A stretch of DNA of 33,569 nt from Candolleomyces eurysporus (lineage: Eukaryota; Basidiomycota; Agaricomycetes; Agaricales; Psathyrellaceae). Below, piece by piece: positions 1-11,800 of this stretch. Where the stretch lies: contig JANBPK010000994.1 in assembly GCA_027579435.1 (NCBI GenBank), positions 1 through 33,569 on the forward strand. The letters run 5' to 3'. Position numbers and translations under genes: made by a program. Within the stretch, counting starts at the first letter, position 1, and the number at the start of each line of letters is the position of its first letter. A model generated the notes under the pieces. That model was not told where the DNA came from. It was given only the letters and a program-made list of their open reading frames with translations, and searched no databases.

Positions 1-350
1 TCGTTCGGAGGCCGTGTCCTCATCGTGTTGTCAAAAGTTATATCGTGTCGAGACCGTGTTCTCACTTCTGAAGTCGAATCCGTGTATTGTCGAAGTCTGT
101 TGTCTACGAAGTTTAGCTTCCGAAGCAATAACATCGAACCTGGTTGAGCCTTAGCTCCCCCCTCGAACTTGCGATTGCAAAGTTTACGTTCCGAAGCCCA
201 AGTCCAGCTTGACTTAGAGCTTTTCACTATACCCTTGCCCGCCTTTTATCTTCCGAAGATACTTGGTGTGTTTGTTTTGTGTGTGTGTTGGTGTTAGAGT
301 TAGGATCTTCGTCTTGTTGTGTTTTGAGCCTTAGAACGCGACCTGCGCAT

Positions 351-438
351 CAACGCGTGCAACAGAGGGCGGGATAAGCGGCGGAAGCACATGCGGAAGT
401 GATGCAAAAGGTTTGGAGCTGTGCAACAAAGGACGGAC
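351..438. repeat. Direct repeat, copy 1
   Basis: This block starts CAACGCGTGCAACAGAGGGC and runs to the GGACGG near 436. It recurs almost exactly at 543-631, with a short insertion in the second copy (ACATGCGGAAG versus ACATGCATACAGAAG). The two copies begin 192 nt apart in the same orientation. Function unknown. Confidence 0.85.
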
Positions 439-542
439 AAGAAGGGAAGTGACTGATGCAATACGTAGGGGACGAGCGGTCATCAAACCGGACTGGTAGA
501 GTTAATGCAATACAGTGGGATATTTGATTGAAAGGGCGGTGC

Positions 543-631
543 CAACGCGTGCAACAGAGGGCGGGATAAGCAGTGGAAGCACATGCATACAGAAGTGATG
601 CAAAAAGTTGGAGCGGTGCAACAAAGGACGG
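543..631. repeat. Direct repeat, copy 2
   Basis: This is the second copy of the block at 351-438, same strand. It differs by a few substitutions and a small insertion. The spacer between the copies (439-542) also carries related words such as GTGATGCAA and GGACGAG, so the whole 350-640 stretch may be a decayed tandem array. Confidence 0.85.
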
Positions 632-1164
632 AAAAGAAGGAAAGCCGAGTCAAATACTACCCTGGTGCAACCGTGTGTTTTTCAGCAAGTGGGTGGTGCA
701 ATAGAACGATGCACAAAACACGAGTAATACAAAGGTGTGGTGCAATTCCGAGGACTCTATCCTCGGGTACTTGTACCCTGCAGGTTCCCAGTGCCAAGAA
801 AACAGGCTTATAAGAACCAGTGACTTGTATATCATGTGACCATGACCGTAGCTTTGTGTTCAAACCCCTCGATGTGCAAATCTTTTCATTGCATTTCAAA
901 CTCTGAAGGTTCATAATGAATATTATTATATTTATAATTTTAGAGTAAAAAAATACAAGAGCACTTTCCAAGGGCCATGAACCCCCTTGAGTCCTTGGAA
1001 TATGCCGCGCAACACGACGGCCCATAACGCACAAGTAACAGCAAGCAGGACGTGCTGCTAGGGGAGGATATGGTGCATTCTGGTGTAAGAGTACAGTTGA
1101 TGTCTTTATTGCACCAGAGCACCCAGTACAATCATAGGGAAATATTGCACAAGTCCAGCAGGGC

Positions 1165-2975
1165 CAGGTGCGAGGTTCGGCGTGTAGTTCCAGCAGCCTG
1201 GGACGCTAAAGGCGGCGAAATCATGTGTTCGTCTTGTCGCGAGCGCCCTTGCAGGCAACAATACCCGGAAGAGAGCCCAAGGCCACTGCAGTTCATCGTG
1301 TTCATCTCACAGACCTTCAACGCTTCAAGCCTTTGCGTCACTTTATTGTCTGGGATGTAGGTGTTGGCACGGTCGATTTGGTTGTGTACCGGGTGAGGTT
1401 TGATCATTCATCCCAGTAACTCGGCCCTGATGGTCAACTCCTCTGCATGTAGATTATTAGACACATCGCGCACCCTGATTCTGCAGAGATGTGCACCTGG
1501 TTTGGGGCAAACTGTGCTAGTTTTCTCCTTGATTTGGGGTTCCGAGAGCTTGCAAAGGTTTGTAACCTTTGACTTTGCAGCGTTGCGTCTCAAACTCACA
1601 GAGGGTGATCGATCAGACACTTTTAACGCACCATCCTGTGCGCCTGGACCCGGCTCCGTTTGCCAACTTCAGTGAGTGTGAAGTCCTGCCTGTTGGATCT
1701 TGTCTCGACTTATTGGTTTATCCTCGCAGTGCAGTACTTCAGCGAATACGATCAGCTGGACTATTCTGCTGTCAAAGACGATAGTAAGTTTCCTGCAATC
1801 GTGACCATCTTTCGAGGGCGCACTGACCGAACAATTTGGACCTTTTCGCAGCCAACATGTTCCACTTAACATGCTTTTGAACGTCGACAACCCCACTGTC
1901 GGACTTATCATCGGACAGCTGTCGATATCGAGCAGTTTGCTTCAAAGAGGAGTCCTAGACCCGGTGGGTACTGTTTTATGTATTCTTCCCTCTCTGATGT
2001 TTGCTCATTGCGTGACATAGGTTCTCCAGCTGCTCGGGAAAAAACTCCTCAATCAAGACCAGCCTACAAGTTCTTCTGCTCGTTGGAGGTTTCGCTGGCA
2101 GCGAGCACTTGAGGCAACGCGTCAAGGTAAGCCTACCAAGCTGTTCTACGGGGACGGATGATGGTGACTCCCAGATTTTTCAGCAGCAATTCAGCAAAGG
2201 AATTCCATTCATCGCTCGCCTTCCTGACTCAGATACTGCAAAGCTTCGGGGTGCTGCACAGTACAGGTTGGCGAAGAGGGGTTTCGGGTTCGACTCTTAT
2301 CTGTCCGAAGCGGTATTGTGAAAGTGCGTAATTCTTTGCCGATTGTATGGTTACGCCTCGAGTGCTTATTTACATTGTGAAAAGGTCAAGTTGCCCGCGG
2401 AACAGGAAGATTGGCTGAAGACGCCTACGTACATCAAAAATAACGACGCGGGTGTCGCGATTTGCGAGAATCGGTATATGTACCCTGCTTCTTGGCTTTT
2501 GCGGGTTTTTGACGAGTTGTGCTCGATAGGTTGCAGAACCTTAGGGAGTTATTCTCAGGAAAATGTGCGCGCTTTTAGTCAGTTGTCTACACCTCGGATA
2601 TTGATTTTGTTTTCAGGCAACGTCTCACGACGAATTTAATCTCTCAACGCTCAGTGGTGACTCGTTTGTCATCTGAAGTGAATTCTCCCAATCACTGTCC
2701 GGTACGTCTGCTGCTCCTTATCATAACATACGCACACCAAATCCAATTCTACTCCTGAATAGACACCTCCTTCGTCGCCACTCTCTACACCAGCAATTCT
2801 GACAAAATTCTGTGGCGCACGGAATCGTCCAGCTTTGCAAACGGTCGACCTAGCCTCTCTGCCTACCTTCCAACAGAACGCGGCCACCTCGAATACTGGT
2901 TGGATATATATTAAGTTCGAGCCGGATACCGCGGAGGTTCAAGGAATTCTGTTGTATCATGGGCACGCTCAGGAT
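1165..2975 (+). pseudogene. Hsp70-like (HSPA12-type) pseudogene, copy A, 5' truncated
   Basis: This is a degenerate copy of a fungal Hsp70-like actin-fold ATPase. Recognisable pieces in order are EVRRVVPAAWDAKGGEIM (about 1171-1224), the phosphate-2-like motif FIVWDVGVGTVDLVVYRV (about 1342-1395), a GGFAGSE-type adenosine motif near 2090-2105, KVKLPAEQEDWLKTPTYI (about 2385-2440), DTSFVATLYTS (about 2760-2795) and QTVDLASLPTFQQNAA (about 2837-2884). The pieces lie in different frames, separated by stops and by retained introns such as the GTACGT...ATAG one before DTSFVATL. The first exons (phosphate-1 region) and the last exon are missing. Homology to copy B at 6541-8370 is very high by eye and starts almost exactly at an exon boundary. 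It is non-functional as it stands. Confidence 0.8.
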
Positions 2976-3039
2976 GGCTATTTCTTCTCTTCTATCCTGT
3001 ACGCACCCCATCTCTTCATAGATTCTTCGCAACTCATCC

Positions 3040-3273
3040 CTCCCCTTGCCAGGCAGCTCTCTAACACTTGCATTATCCAACCCACTCGCTCCACCGCTCA
3101 TCTACAACTTCTACTCCTCCCCATTCAACGCCAGAGCAATGCTCCAAGCCGTCCGATCCGCCCAAAGATTCTCCTCAAGTCCCGCATGGGAAGGCTACGT
3201 CCTTGACCACGCTTCACCGTTCACCGATATAATCACTCAAGTAGTCCCCTATGGAACAAGGGTTAGGCAATGA
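3040..3273 (+). pseudogene. GMC oxidoreductase C-terminal fragment (aryl-alcohol-oxidase-like)
   Basis: One open frame from 3046 reads GSSLTLALSNPLAPPL, then a segment ending in NARAMLQAVRSAQRFSSSPAWEGYV. This matches the pattern of the C-terminal substrate-binding part of glucose-methanol-choline flavoenzymes (G-x-hydrophobic-S-DPLAPP ... F-D-x-x-A-M-x-x-A-x-R-x-A-R-RF-x-S-x-PAW). A plausible intron acceptor (CCTTGCCAG, ending about 3051) precedes it. There is no FAD-binding GxGxxG domain, and the catalytic His region HPVGT is absent downstream, so this is a relic of about 75 residues. It abuts the broken end of Hsp70-like copy A. The identification rests on pattern memory only. Confidence 0.55.
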
Positions 3274-5580
3274 TCGATATGACAATGTCTTTTCGAAGAA
3301 ATAGATAAACACTGTTTGGATCAGAGGAAACTACACAACACACGAAAATCTACAAGTACACGAGTTCAAAAAGAAAGCCTGATCAACGTTTCGCTCATTT
3401 CCACTCCACCCACCCATTCTCCTCCAACGACTGTTGCAGATCTTGCGACGTCCGGAAGAGACTCTCCCAATATTCCTTATCTCCTAGCTTCTTCTGTCTA
3501 CGCTCCCGCGCGCCGAGTCTAGGCCCGATTTCATATTTGCAGTCTGGGGCCCACTGGCAATGTCGTGCTGAGAGCACGATCCGCAGCGCTTTGTCGAGGG
3601 TATGCGGTCCAGTGGTCGTCGCCTCTTGAACAGGTTCTGGGGCCCTGGGCTTCCGTTCCTTGACTGGGCTATACTCATTTCGTCAGGATTTCTGTGGAAA
3701 GGGACTCGAAAAGACAGAAAGATTTACCTGCTCAGAAGCGGCCCGTCACCTTCCTCTTCTTGCTGCTCCTCATCTTGATCTCCACACTCGCCTCTCTTCC
3801 GCTTGGAAGAGGGGCCGGAGTCACCTTCCTGGTAGCAGTAGCCATTTGTTGGATTGATCGATTGTTGGGGAAGTTCGTCCCGGCTATAAACCTGCTCGGC
3901 CTGTTGCTGAAGCAGCGTCCCCAGGCGATGTTCTCCAGAATTTTGATTTAACAACTGGTCCGTGCTGTTGTCCGGGTGCGACCTTGGACTTCCGACGCGC
4001 CTTACGCCGAGTTCTCGGAAGTGACTTGGTCCCGTCGGGATATCACTTTTTTTTGTTCCTTCCAAAGACTCGTCTTGTACGATTGTGATGCTGACTGTCC
4101 GGCAACCTGCCGCTGAGGTACTGATGACTGTTTAGGAAGACACCGATGCCGACTTGCTGGGATTCGAGTGGAGAGGACGAACCAAGCCTACAGCTTCTCT
4201 GCGAATTGGCTCTACAATTTCTGCTGGTGGAGCCACCGTCAACTTCATGTTTAACATAGTCAATGAATTCGGATTGGTTTGATAGGCTTCATGGAGTGGT
4301 CGTCAAGCACCCGCAACTTGATGCTGATTATTCGGTATGTCTCGAGAGTTCCCTGCAGGATTCCCGCCGATGATGAAGCCGGCGTCATATCGACGCTGGG
4401 CATCGGCCATCAGGAAACCGTTGACCAAGGGAACGGAGGTGGTAAACCAGGTCGGGTGATTCATTGAGGGACTCCATAGCTACCCATCGGGACACCGATT
4501 GGCGGTTGAGAGCGGGGAAAGGGAGGCAGTAAGCCCGAGGCACGTCGAGTAATTTGCTGAGGGACTCTGATTAGGGAACAAGCTATGGTAAGTATTCCCT
4601 GTTCGCAAATGGATCGGAGGGTTCGATCTTGGAGCAGAAGGGGAGGGAGACAGAGGCTCAAGATTTTGCGTAGTACGTTTTGACCTCATGGTATGTAGTA
4701 GCGGCGAAAAGAGGAGCGTTACCTTGGACGTTGTGATTCGGGGTCATCGAGACCGGACCGATAAAACTGTTGTTGGAGGAGTGCTAGAAACTCTCGACTG
4801 GGGACGAAGTGAGGCTGATAAACGCGCTGAGCAATACTTGGGAAAAATTGGGCGTATCGGAGAACTTGAGGAGGCTGAATGCTACGCATAACCGTCAGTG
4901 GTACCCGGTGATAGCTATCGCAAGGGGCGCTCTAGCCTGGACATTCAAGCTTCCGACAGGAAGCGCGTTTCCCGTTCTTCACAGAGAGCCGTTCATATTG
5001 GGAGCACCGTAGCCCGGTTGACCGATGGGATAAGTCGGCAATTGGGAAGCATGGGCACCATTCACGGTCTGAGGACCAGACTGTCGATGCTGACGAAGCT
5101 GGGCGCTGAAGACCTCATTCGCGGTGGCAAACCGTTCAAAGCAGGAGGACCGTAGCCTAACGGACTGATCCTAGATTGTGGCAAGAGGCTGTGGGGACCA
5201 CTTGCAGCGTGAGGACCGTGAATGCAGCCCATAGCGGGTGGAGCCATCATTGGGGGCTTGCCCCCTTTTGTCCAGGCGAACCCAGATCCAAGCACAGCCA
5301 CATGCGCGGGTGTATAGCCACAGCCACTCTGAGACCAAGCAAGCGCCCCATCTGCATGCCGTGCATCGCGCAACGAAATTGACCAACCGGCTTGCAAAAC
5401 TAATGAACCTGGTTCTAGATGAGGAGCCATTGAGCTGATGAGCGAGGAACGGCTGGTGCGATCTCCATCCAATCGAAATTGTTGGAGATGCCGAAGAATC
5501 TCTGATGCGTACTTTTACTTGTGCCGCGACCATTCGAGTTATGCGTCTTTCCACGAGAAACTCCAGATGACGTCCTTGCA
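3274..5580. other. Unassigned; weak minus-strand Q/P/G/S-rich coding traces
   Basis: No gene can be called. On the minus strand several short frames have non-random composition. One at 4065-3724 is Gln/Glu-rich, with LLQQQ, a basic SSKRKR and the acidic run DEEQQEEEGDG. Another around 5100-4990 reads QLPTYPIGQPGYGAPNMNGS, and one around 4690-4480 is Ser/Pro-rich. One at 3577-3395 ends with EYWESLFRTSQDLQQSLEEN. Such composition is common in fungal transcription factors, and the pieces may be relics of one minus-strand gene, but no DNA-binding domain is visible and many stops intervene. Confidence 0.3.
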
Positions 5581-8502
5581 AGTCTCGTAGAAGCCCCAGC
5601 AATTTCAGCAGCCGGTCCTCTATCCACGCATGCCCAACTTCCGTGACACCAACAACAGATCCAGCAATCTTCGCCAGCCAGTCTCACTTAACGGGTTGTT
5701 CGACGTTGCATTCTCCTCCGCCTCTGCCGTCCTCGTTCAGGTATGCCTCAGCGCCTTCCGTCCACCTTTAACGCGTCTGCAAATCGACGAGTTGATTGTC
5801 TCCGTTTTTGCCTATGTTGGCTGCGGCTTTCGCTTAGCAGGCTGGAGAGGAGGGGAGGATGTCCGTTTCGATTGATTCTGGTGAGTGTCCTAGGTCTTCA
5901 GCGTTTGGCCGGGAGTGTTTTGCTGATGTGGGCTCCAATGGCTAGGTACTACGTTCTCGGGTGTTGCCTATGGCTCTTTGCATATTGCTGGGTGAACGGG
6001 TACAGCGGATCCCTTCTGTATTTTTCAAAAACTTCCGCAAGGTGCATGAATCCTCGCTCGTCCCAACTTCTATTGTCAACAAAGGACCCTGCTCCAGATC
6101 CCGGCATACTCGATGACTCGATGACCATGAAGCGGTTGGCCGCGCTATCACATGGAGCTTGGACGCGAAGAATGAAAGTACCATAGCTGGCAACTCGAAA
6201 TACGAATCGCTCAGGTTGTTTTTGGGTCCCCAGGCCCTTCGGGATGAGTTTGCTAGGGATCCAAGGTTGCCTGTTATACTTGTAAGCAGATCCCTTTCCC
6301 GCCTTCTGCTACACGAGTACTCACATTGACTGACCCATCTTCGTACACCTACAGCCCAGAAGAGACATCGACTTCATCATCGACCTTCCCACCTGCTTTT
6401 GGGAGTACGCCAACGTGGTAATCACTAGGGACACCGGATCCGTCGCCGATCTTGGTAAATACATTCACCCGCATCTTGCTCCCTCTTTTCGCGTTTTTCA
6501 CGTACCTATTCTAAGAAACTCCTTCTGCTAGGCACTGCAGAGGTTTGGCGCGTAGTTCCAGCAGCTTGGGACGCTAAAGGTGGCGAAATCATGCGTTCGT
6601 CTCATCGCGAGCGCCCTTGCAGGCGACAATACCTGGAGGGAGAGCCCGAGGCCACAGCAGTTCATCGTGTTCATCCCATGGACCTTCAACGCTTCGAGCC
6701 TTTGCGACACTTTATCGTCTGGGATGCAGGTGTTGGTATGGTCAATTTGGCTGTGTACCAGGTGAGGTTTGATCATTCATCGAGCAACTCAACCCTGATA
6801 GTCAACTCCTCTGCATGTAGATCATTGGACACATCGCGCACCCTGATTCTGCGGAGATCTGCGCTTGGTCTGGGGCAAACTGTGGTAGTTTTTTCCTTGG
6901 TTTGGGGTTCCGGGAGCTTGCGAAGGTTCGTAACCTTCGACTTTGCAGCGTGGCGTCTCAAACTAACAGAGGGTTATCGATCAGACGCTTTTAATGCACC
7001 ATCCTGTGCGCCTCGACCCAGCTCCGTTTGCCGACTTCAGTGAGTGTGAAGTCCTGCCTGTTTGGTCTTCTCTCGACTCGTTGGTTTATCCTCGCAGTGC
7101 AGTACTTCAGCGAATGCGATAAGCCGGACTATTCTGGCGTCAAAGACGATGGTAAGTTTCCTGCAATCGCGATCATCTTTCGAGGGCGCACTGACCGAGC
7201 AATTTGGACCTTTTCGCAGCCGACATGCTTCACTGAACATGCTTCAACATCGACAACCCCACCGTCGGGATAATCAATGGACAGCTGTCGATATCGAGCA
7301 GTTTGCTTCAAAGGGGAGTCCTCGACCCGGTCGTAGACCAGGTGGGTACCATTTTATGTATTCTTCCCCTTCTGATGTTTTCTCATCGCGTGACATGGGC
7401 TCTCCAGCTGCTCGGGAAAAAACTCCTCAATCAAGACCAGCCTACAAGTTCTTCTGCTCGTTGGAGGTTTCGCTGGCAGCGAGCACCTAGGGCAACGCGT
7501 CAAGGTAAGCCTACCAAGCTGTTCTACGGCAACGGATGATGCTGACTCCCAGATTTTTTCAGCAGCAATTCAGCAAAGGAACTCGATTCATCGCTCGCCC
7601 TCCTGACTCAGATACTGCAAAGCTTTGGGGTGCTGCGCAGTACAGGTTGGCGAAGAGGGGTTTTGGGTTCGACTCTTATCTGTCCGAAGCGGTATCGTGA
7701 AAGTGCGTAATTCTTTGCCGATTGCATGGTTTCGCCTCGAGTGCTTATTTACATTGCGAAAAGGTCAAGTTGCCCGCGGAACAGGAAGATTGGCTGAAGA
7801 CGCCTGCGTACATCAAAAATAACGACGCGGGTGTCGCGATTTGCGAGAATCGGTACGTGTACCCCGCCTCTCTGTTTTTGCGGGTTGTTGACGAGTTGTG
7901 CTCGATAGGTTGCAGAACCTTGTATCGAAGGGAGTTATTTTCGTGAAAATGTACGCGCTTTTAGTCACCTGTCTACACCTTGGGGATTGATTCTGTTTTC
8001 AGGCAACGTCTCACGACGAATTTTATCTCTCAACACTCGGTGGTGACTCGTTTGTCATCTGAAGCGAATTCTCCCTATCACCGTCCGGTACGTCTGCTGC
8101 TCTCTACTATAACATACGCGCACCAAACCAAATTATACCCCTGCATAGACACCTCCTTCGTCGCCACTCTCTACACCAGCAACTCCGACAAGATTCTGTG
8201 GTGCACGGACTAAGACGAAATCCTCCAGCTCTGCAAATGGTCGACCTAGCCTCTCTGCCTACCTTCCAACACAACGCGGCCACTTTGAATACTGGTTGGT
8301 TATATATCGAGTTGGAGCTTGAGTTGGAGCTGGTTAGCGCGGAGGTTCAAGGAATTCTGTTATATCATGGGCAGGAGGGGGAAGGTACGTGTTCTGTTTG
8401 TTGTCCATCCTCTTTGTCAATTCCTTGCTTGCTCTGCGACCCAATTGGTGTAAAGAACTGATGTTTTGTTTTTATAGGGTCATATTCGATTTCCTCGAGT
8501 GA
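5581..8502 (+). pseudogene. Hsp70-like (HSPA12-type) pseudogene, copy B, near full length
   Basis: This is the most complete of four decayed Hsp70-like copies. It starts with a Gln-rich leader (THAQLP, about 5625). The phosphate-1 loop SIDSGTTFSGVAYG is split by a good 65-nt intron (5881-5945, GTGAGT...GGCTAG). Then follow ITWSLDAKNES and LGPQALRDEFARDPRLP (about 6145-6275), RRDIDFIIDLPTCFWEYANV (about 6361-6420), EVWRVVPAAWDAKGGEIM (about 6541-6594), the phosphate-2-like FIVWDAGVGMVNL (about 6709-6747), KVKLPAEQEDWLKTPAYI, an intron, LQNLVSKGVIF, DTSFVATLYTS, VDLASLPTFQHNAA and a terminal VIFDFLE followed by TGA at 8500-8502. Stops (for example after GSLHIAG, and after LWCTD near 8210) and frameshifts break it. 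The usual D-GGGT-D motif is altered. It lies immediately upstream of NLR1, same strand. Confidence 0.8.
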
Positions 8503-8868
8503 GATTCCCAGATTCGATCCCTTAGCCTTGGGGAATAGTGAATGGCCGATTCGATTCGATTCCGTTCGTCTGGCGTTCAGAGATCCAATACCAATCTACT
8601 TTTATGCTCTATCCACCGTGTGGTTCGTCCTCGTAATTTAATACACTCATTCAGTACGGCATCTTAGTGAACCGTTCAACCTCCGGCCGTGGCTCTTTGG
8701 TATTGCTTTGGGACCGTATTGGCTCCGGATGTCACGGGATGCTCGTCGATGATCAGCGTCAGGACCGCCTCGAGGCTCTCTGACCGCAACTTGAACTTGG
8801 ACCACCATCCACTGTCGAAACTTTGCGATCTAACCGAGCTTTACGAACCAACCAACCAACGGACCGAT
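8503..8868 (+). promoter_or_regulatory. NLR1 upstream region / 5' leader
   Basis: This is the gap between the Hsp70-like copy B stop and the favoured NLR1 start. The last 120 nt (8749-8868) are strongly conserved with 22140-22259 upstream of NLR2, and partly with 13972-14060. The block ends in an ACCAACCAACC-type CA-rich stretch just before the ATG, as often seen in fungal 5' UTRs. An open frame in phase with the CDS begins at ATG 8749 (MISVRTASRLSDRNLNLDHH...), so translation from there cannot be excluded. Confidence 0.5.
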
Positions 8869-11800
8869 ATGTCTGAACTTACTGACTCTGGAGGAGGTGG
8901 AAACCTCGGCCTTCCCAACAATCCGGAGCACACGCCAACTCCATCTGGCGCTGCGACGCCAGTTACCGATGGCAGTCAAACCCCCAGCGGATTGAGAGTG
9001 TGGGCGGGGGAGAAGTATAAAAAGGGGAAGGCTAAGATGGAAAGACGCGCGCAGAAGGCGGAGAAGGGTTTCAAGTCGTTGTTCGACCGAGGCAAGCCGA
9101 AGAACGAGGGAGAGGGAGAAACAAGACCTCAAGACGCTGGGGGTGCTGCTGCTTCGGGGTCGGGTAACAACGCCGATGTCATGGGTAGGGATGGGGAAGT
9201 TTCTGAGGCCGGTGGAATGGGCGCTGTCGACACTGAGGCTGCTGCTGTTGTAGGGACCCCGAGCGCAGAGGAGGNCCCCCGGTGCCCCTGCCGAGCTTAA
9301 AACAGGTCAGGAAGCGGCATCGTATCTCCCCCAACTCTACTTACGCTGCGTCTCTTTCAGCTGCGAAGAACGAACAAACCGCTTCGGCGGAGACCCCGAT
9401 CACTCCACTCGTTCCCAAGCATGAAGAGGAGGCCACCACTAGCCATGGCATCGAAAACACTCCGGCGTCCATCGGTGAGGGTTCCAGCGATGTACGACTT
9501 GGCAATAACTTACTTGCTGCTGTTGAAGCCACCGAAATGGAATCGGATACCACGGGCAGCGTTTCCCAGGCCCATNGGCGCTGAGACTGTCCCCCCTTCT
9601 ATACCCTCCAACAACCTCCAAGAGACCACGTCCCCCATTCAACCCCAGGCAACCCTTACTTCAGTTGCTACAGACAATGATGACAATCCTTTGCAGAAGA
9701 CCGCGCTCGCCTCCGCTGCCTCGGCGCCCGTTCTCGCTGCGGAGCAGGTCGGCGCTCACAATACACAGGAAGCCCCTGAAGGTCCGCCCCCTCCCGCCCC
9801 TGGGATGGCTCACAGCGCCGTGAAGGAGTCGACGTCTGCTACGAATTCCTCCAAGCTCTGGGCCCTCGCGGGAGGGACATTCAAGACTGCGCTGGGTATC
9901 GCGGCAACTCTCATTCCTGAGCCGTTCAAAGGTCCGGCTGAAGCATTGCTGAAAGTGGTGGATGTTGTCGAGGTATGCGTTCCTTCTCGCTTTCATGTAT
10001 GTCACTCAAACGTTGCACAGAAAGTCAACTCCAACAAGGAAGAAGTGGAGATTCTGGAGCAACGTTGCAATCTCCTGGGCTCGAGTATCGTAAATGCCAT
10101 TAGTCAAGGAAAGGATACAAAGCAGCTGTTGGAAGACCCGGAGCTGCTGTCGGAGCATCTGAAGCTGCTGCCAGAGGATCTGAAGGATAGCGTTCGACGT
10201 CTTGTGGTGTACGTATCTTCTTTCGATACTTGGTCCAACATCGAGTGACCTTCTGGCCACAGGGGGATACAGGACACTTTGAAGGCCACGTATAAGGAAA
10301 AGTCGACAGGATTAGCGGCGTACGTGCTGGTGGAGGATGATGTGGGGGTTCTCAAGACCGCCAACAAGAAACTCGACGAACTCTTGCAATGCTTTTGGGT
10401 ACGCTTCTAATAGGCCTTATATCTTTGTAGTAACAACTCACGCGTGCTTGACAGATCGAAAATCACATCGCAGGGATGATTGTCTTGAGCAACATCCTCG
10501 CCACTGTTCAAGAGCAGGCAGAATGGATGCAGGGTCTCTCTACGCTTGACAAACACTTCGAGGTCTGTCCTCCGTGTACGTTTATCAATGGTCGTTTTCA
10601 TTAACTGGACAAGTAGAACACTGCTCTTGACCGACTCAACTGGGTTTCCGGTGCTGCGTATGACTCGCAGGAGGTTGCGGACAAGGTTGTGTCCTGCTTT
10701 GAAGGTACCCGCGCCACACTGTTGGCTAATGTCGGACGCTGGATGAGTGGTTCTACCTCTGATGGCCACCCTCCACTCTATGTTCTCGATGGGATTGCTG
10801 GGATTGGCAAGTCTACCGTGGCTATAACTGTAGCACAGCGTGCAGCAGGCATAAACTCTCTTGGGGCAACGTTCNTTTTTTTCTCGAGATCAAGAGGATC
10901 GAAAGAAATCTTTGGGCTTTGTGCATACTATTGCATATCAGCTTGCCCACTATGATGCATCTTATGGCACGGCTATTTCATCTGCCATTACAAAGAATCG
11001 TGACGCTCTAGGCAAGGTTCTCATGGAGCAGTTCAACTTGCTTGTTGCCAAGCCACTCTGTCCACTGCTTGAGAAAAGAATAACTCCACTTGTTCTGGTG
11101 TTTGACGCTCTGGATGAATGTGTTGAACCTGATGCCTCTAATGTTCTGAAACTTATCATATCCTCAGTTTCTCAGTTGCCAAATGTCAAGGTGTTTCTTA
11201 CCACCCGCCCAGAGCTTGGACTCAGAAACAAGTATCTGGGCACACCAAATGCAAATGTCTTCCATCTGCAGGAAATAGAGGACCTGATAGTTGAACAGGA
11301 TATTTCTCTGTATGTGAATTATTCCTTGTCTCCACACAACATACAGGAGGCTCTAGGGGATATATTTGACCTTTGCTGGCAACCCACAGTGGAGGAAAAG
11401 GCTAAACTTGCCAAGTTATCTGGGAAACTCTTTATCTTTGCATCCACTGCCATCAAGTTTATACTTGATAGCCAACACCTTGATCCTAAAGGCCAACTTG
11501 CAAGTCTCTTGAATCAGCAGTCTGATAGTTCTGGCCCACTATCTAAACTGGGTGGCTTATATCTCCATGTGCTCAAATCTGCCAAGCCTGATGAAAATGC
11601 AGCAAACTGGCTGGAAAAATATGAAATGATTGTTGGTGCCATTCTAGTTATCCAGACTCCTCTTTCTGTCTTGATTTTATCCAGGCTGTTGAATCAGACA
11701 GAAAGTACTATCAGAGCTGCTTTGGGCAACTTGCATTCAATTCTTGCTCCATTGGGTAAAGGCCCTACCCTTACATACAAGGTCCATCACAAATCTTTTC

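Larger units (their letters stand above)
1..1164. other. No gene recognised; GC-moderate leader with repeats
   Basis: I see no convincing coding region here on either strand; the open frames are short, overlapping and without recognisable motifs. The first 300 bases repeat the short word TTCCGAAG several times (near 118, 191 and 251), and 351-640 carries a direct repeat that is listed separately. The tract could be the end of a larger element lying to the left, but no terminal repeats, polymerase or transposase motifs are visible. Confidence 0.5.

Noticed and set aside
1..300. Left edge as an LTR
   Set aside because: TTCCGAAG words recur, but there are no TG...CA ends, no primer-binding site and no polymerase nearby; the evidence is too weak.
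5171..5602. Long minus-strand open frame of 143 codons
   Set aside because: No motif; its composition does not resemble a protein, and other frames over the same DNA look better. Treated as chance.
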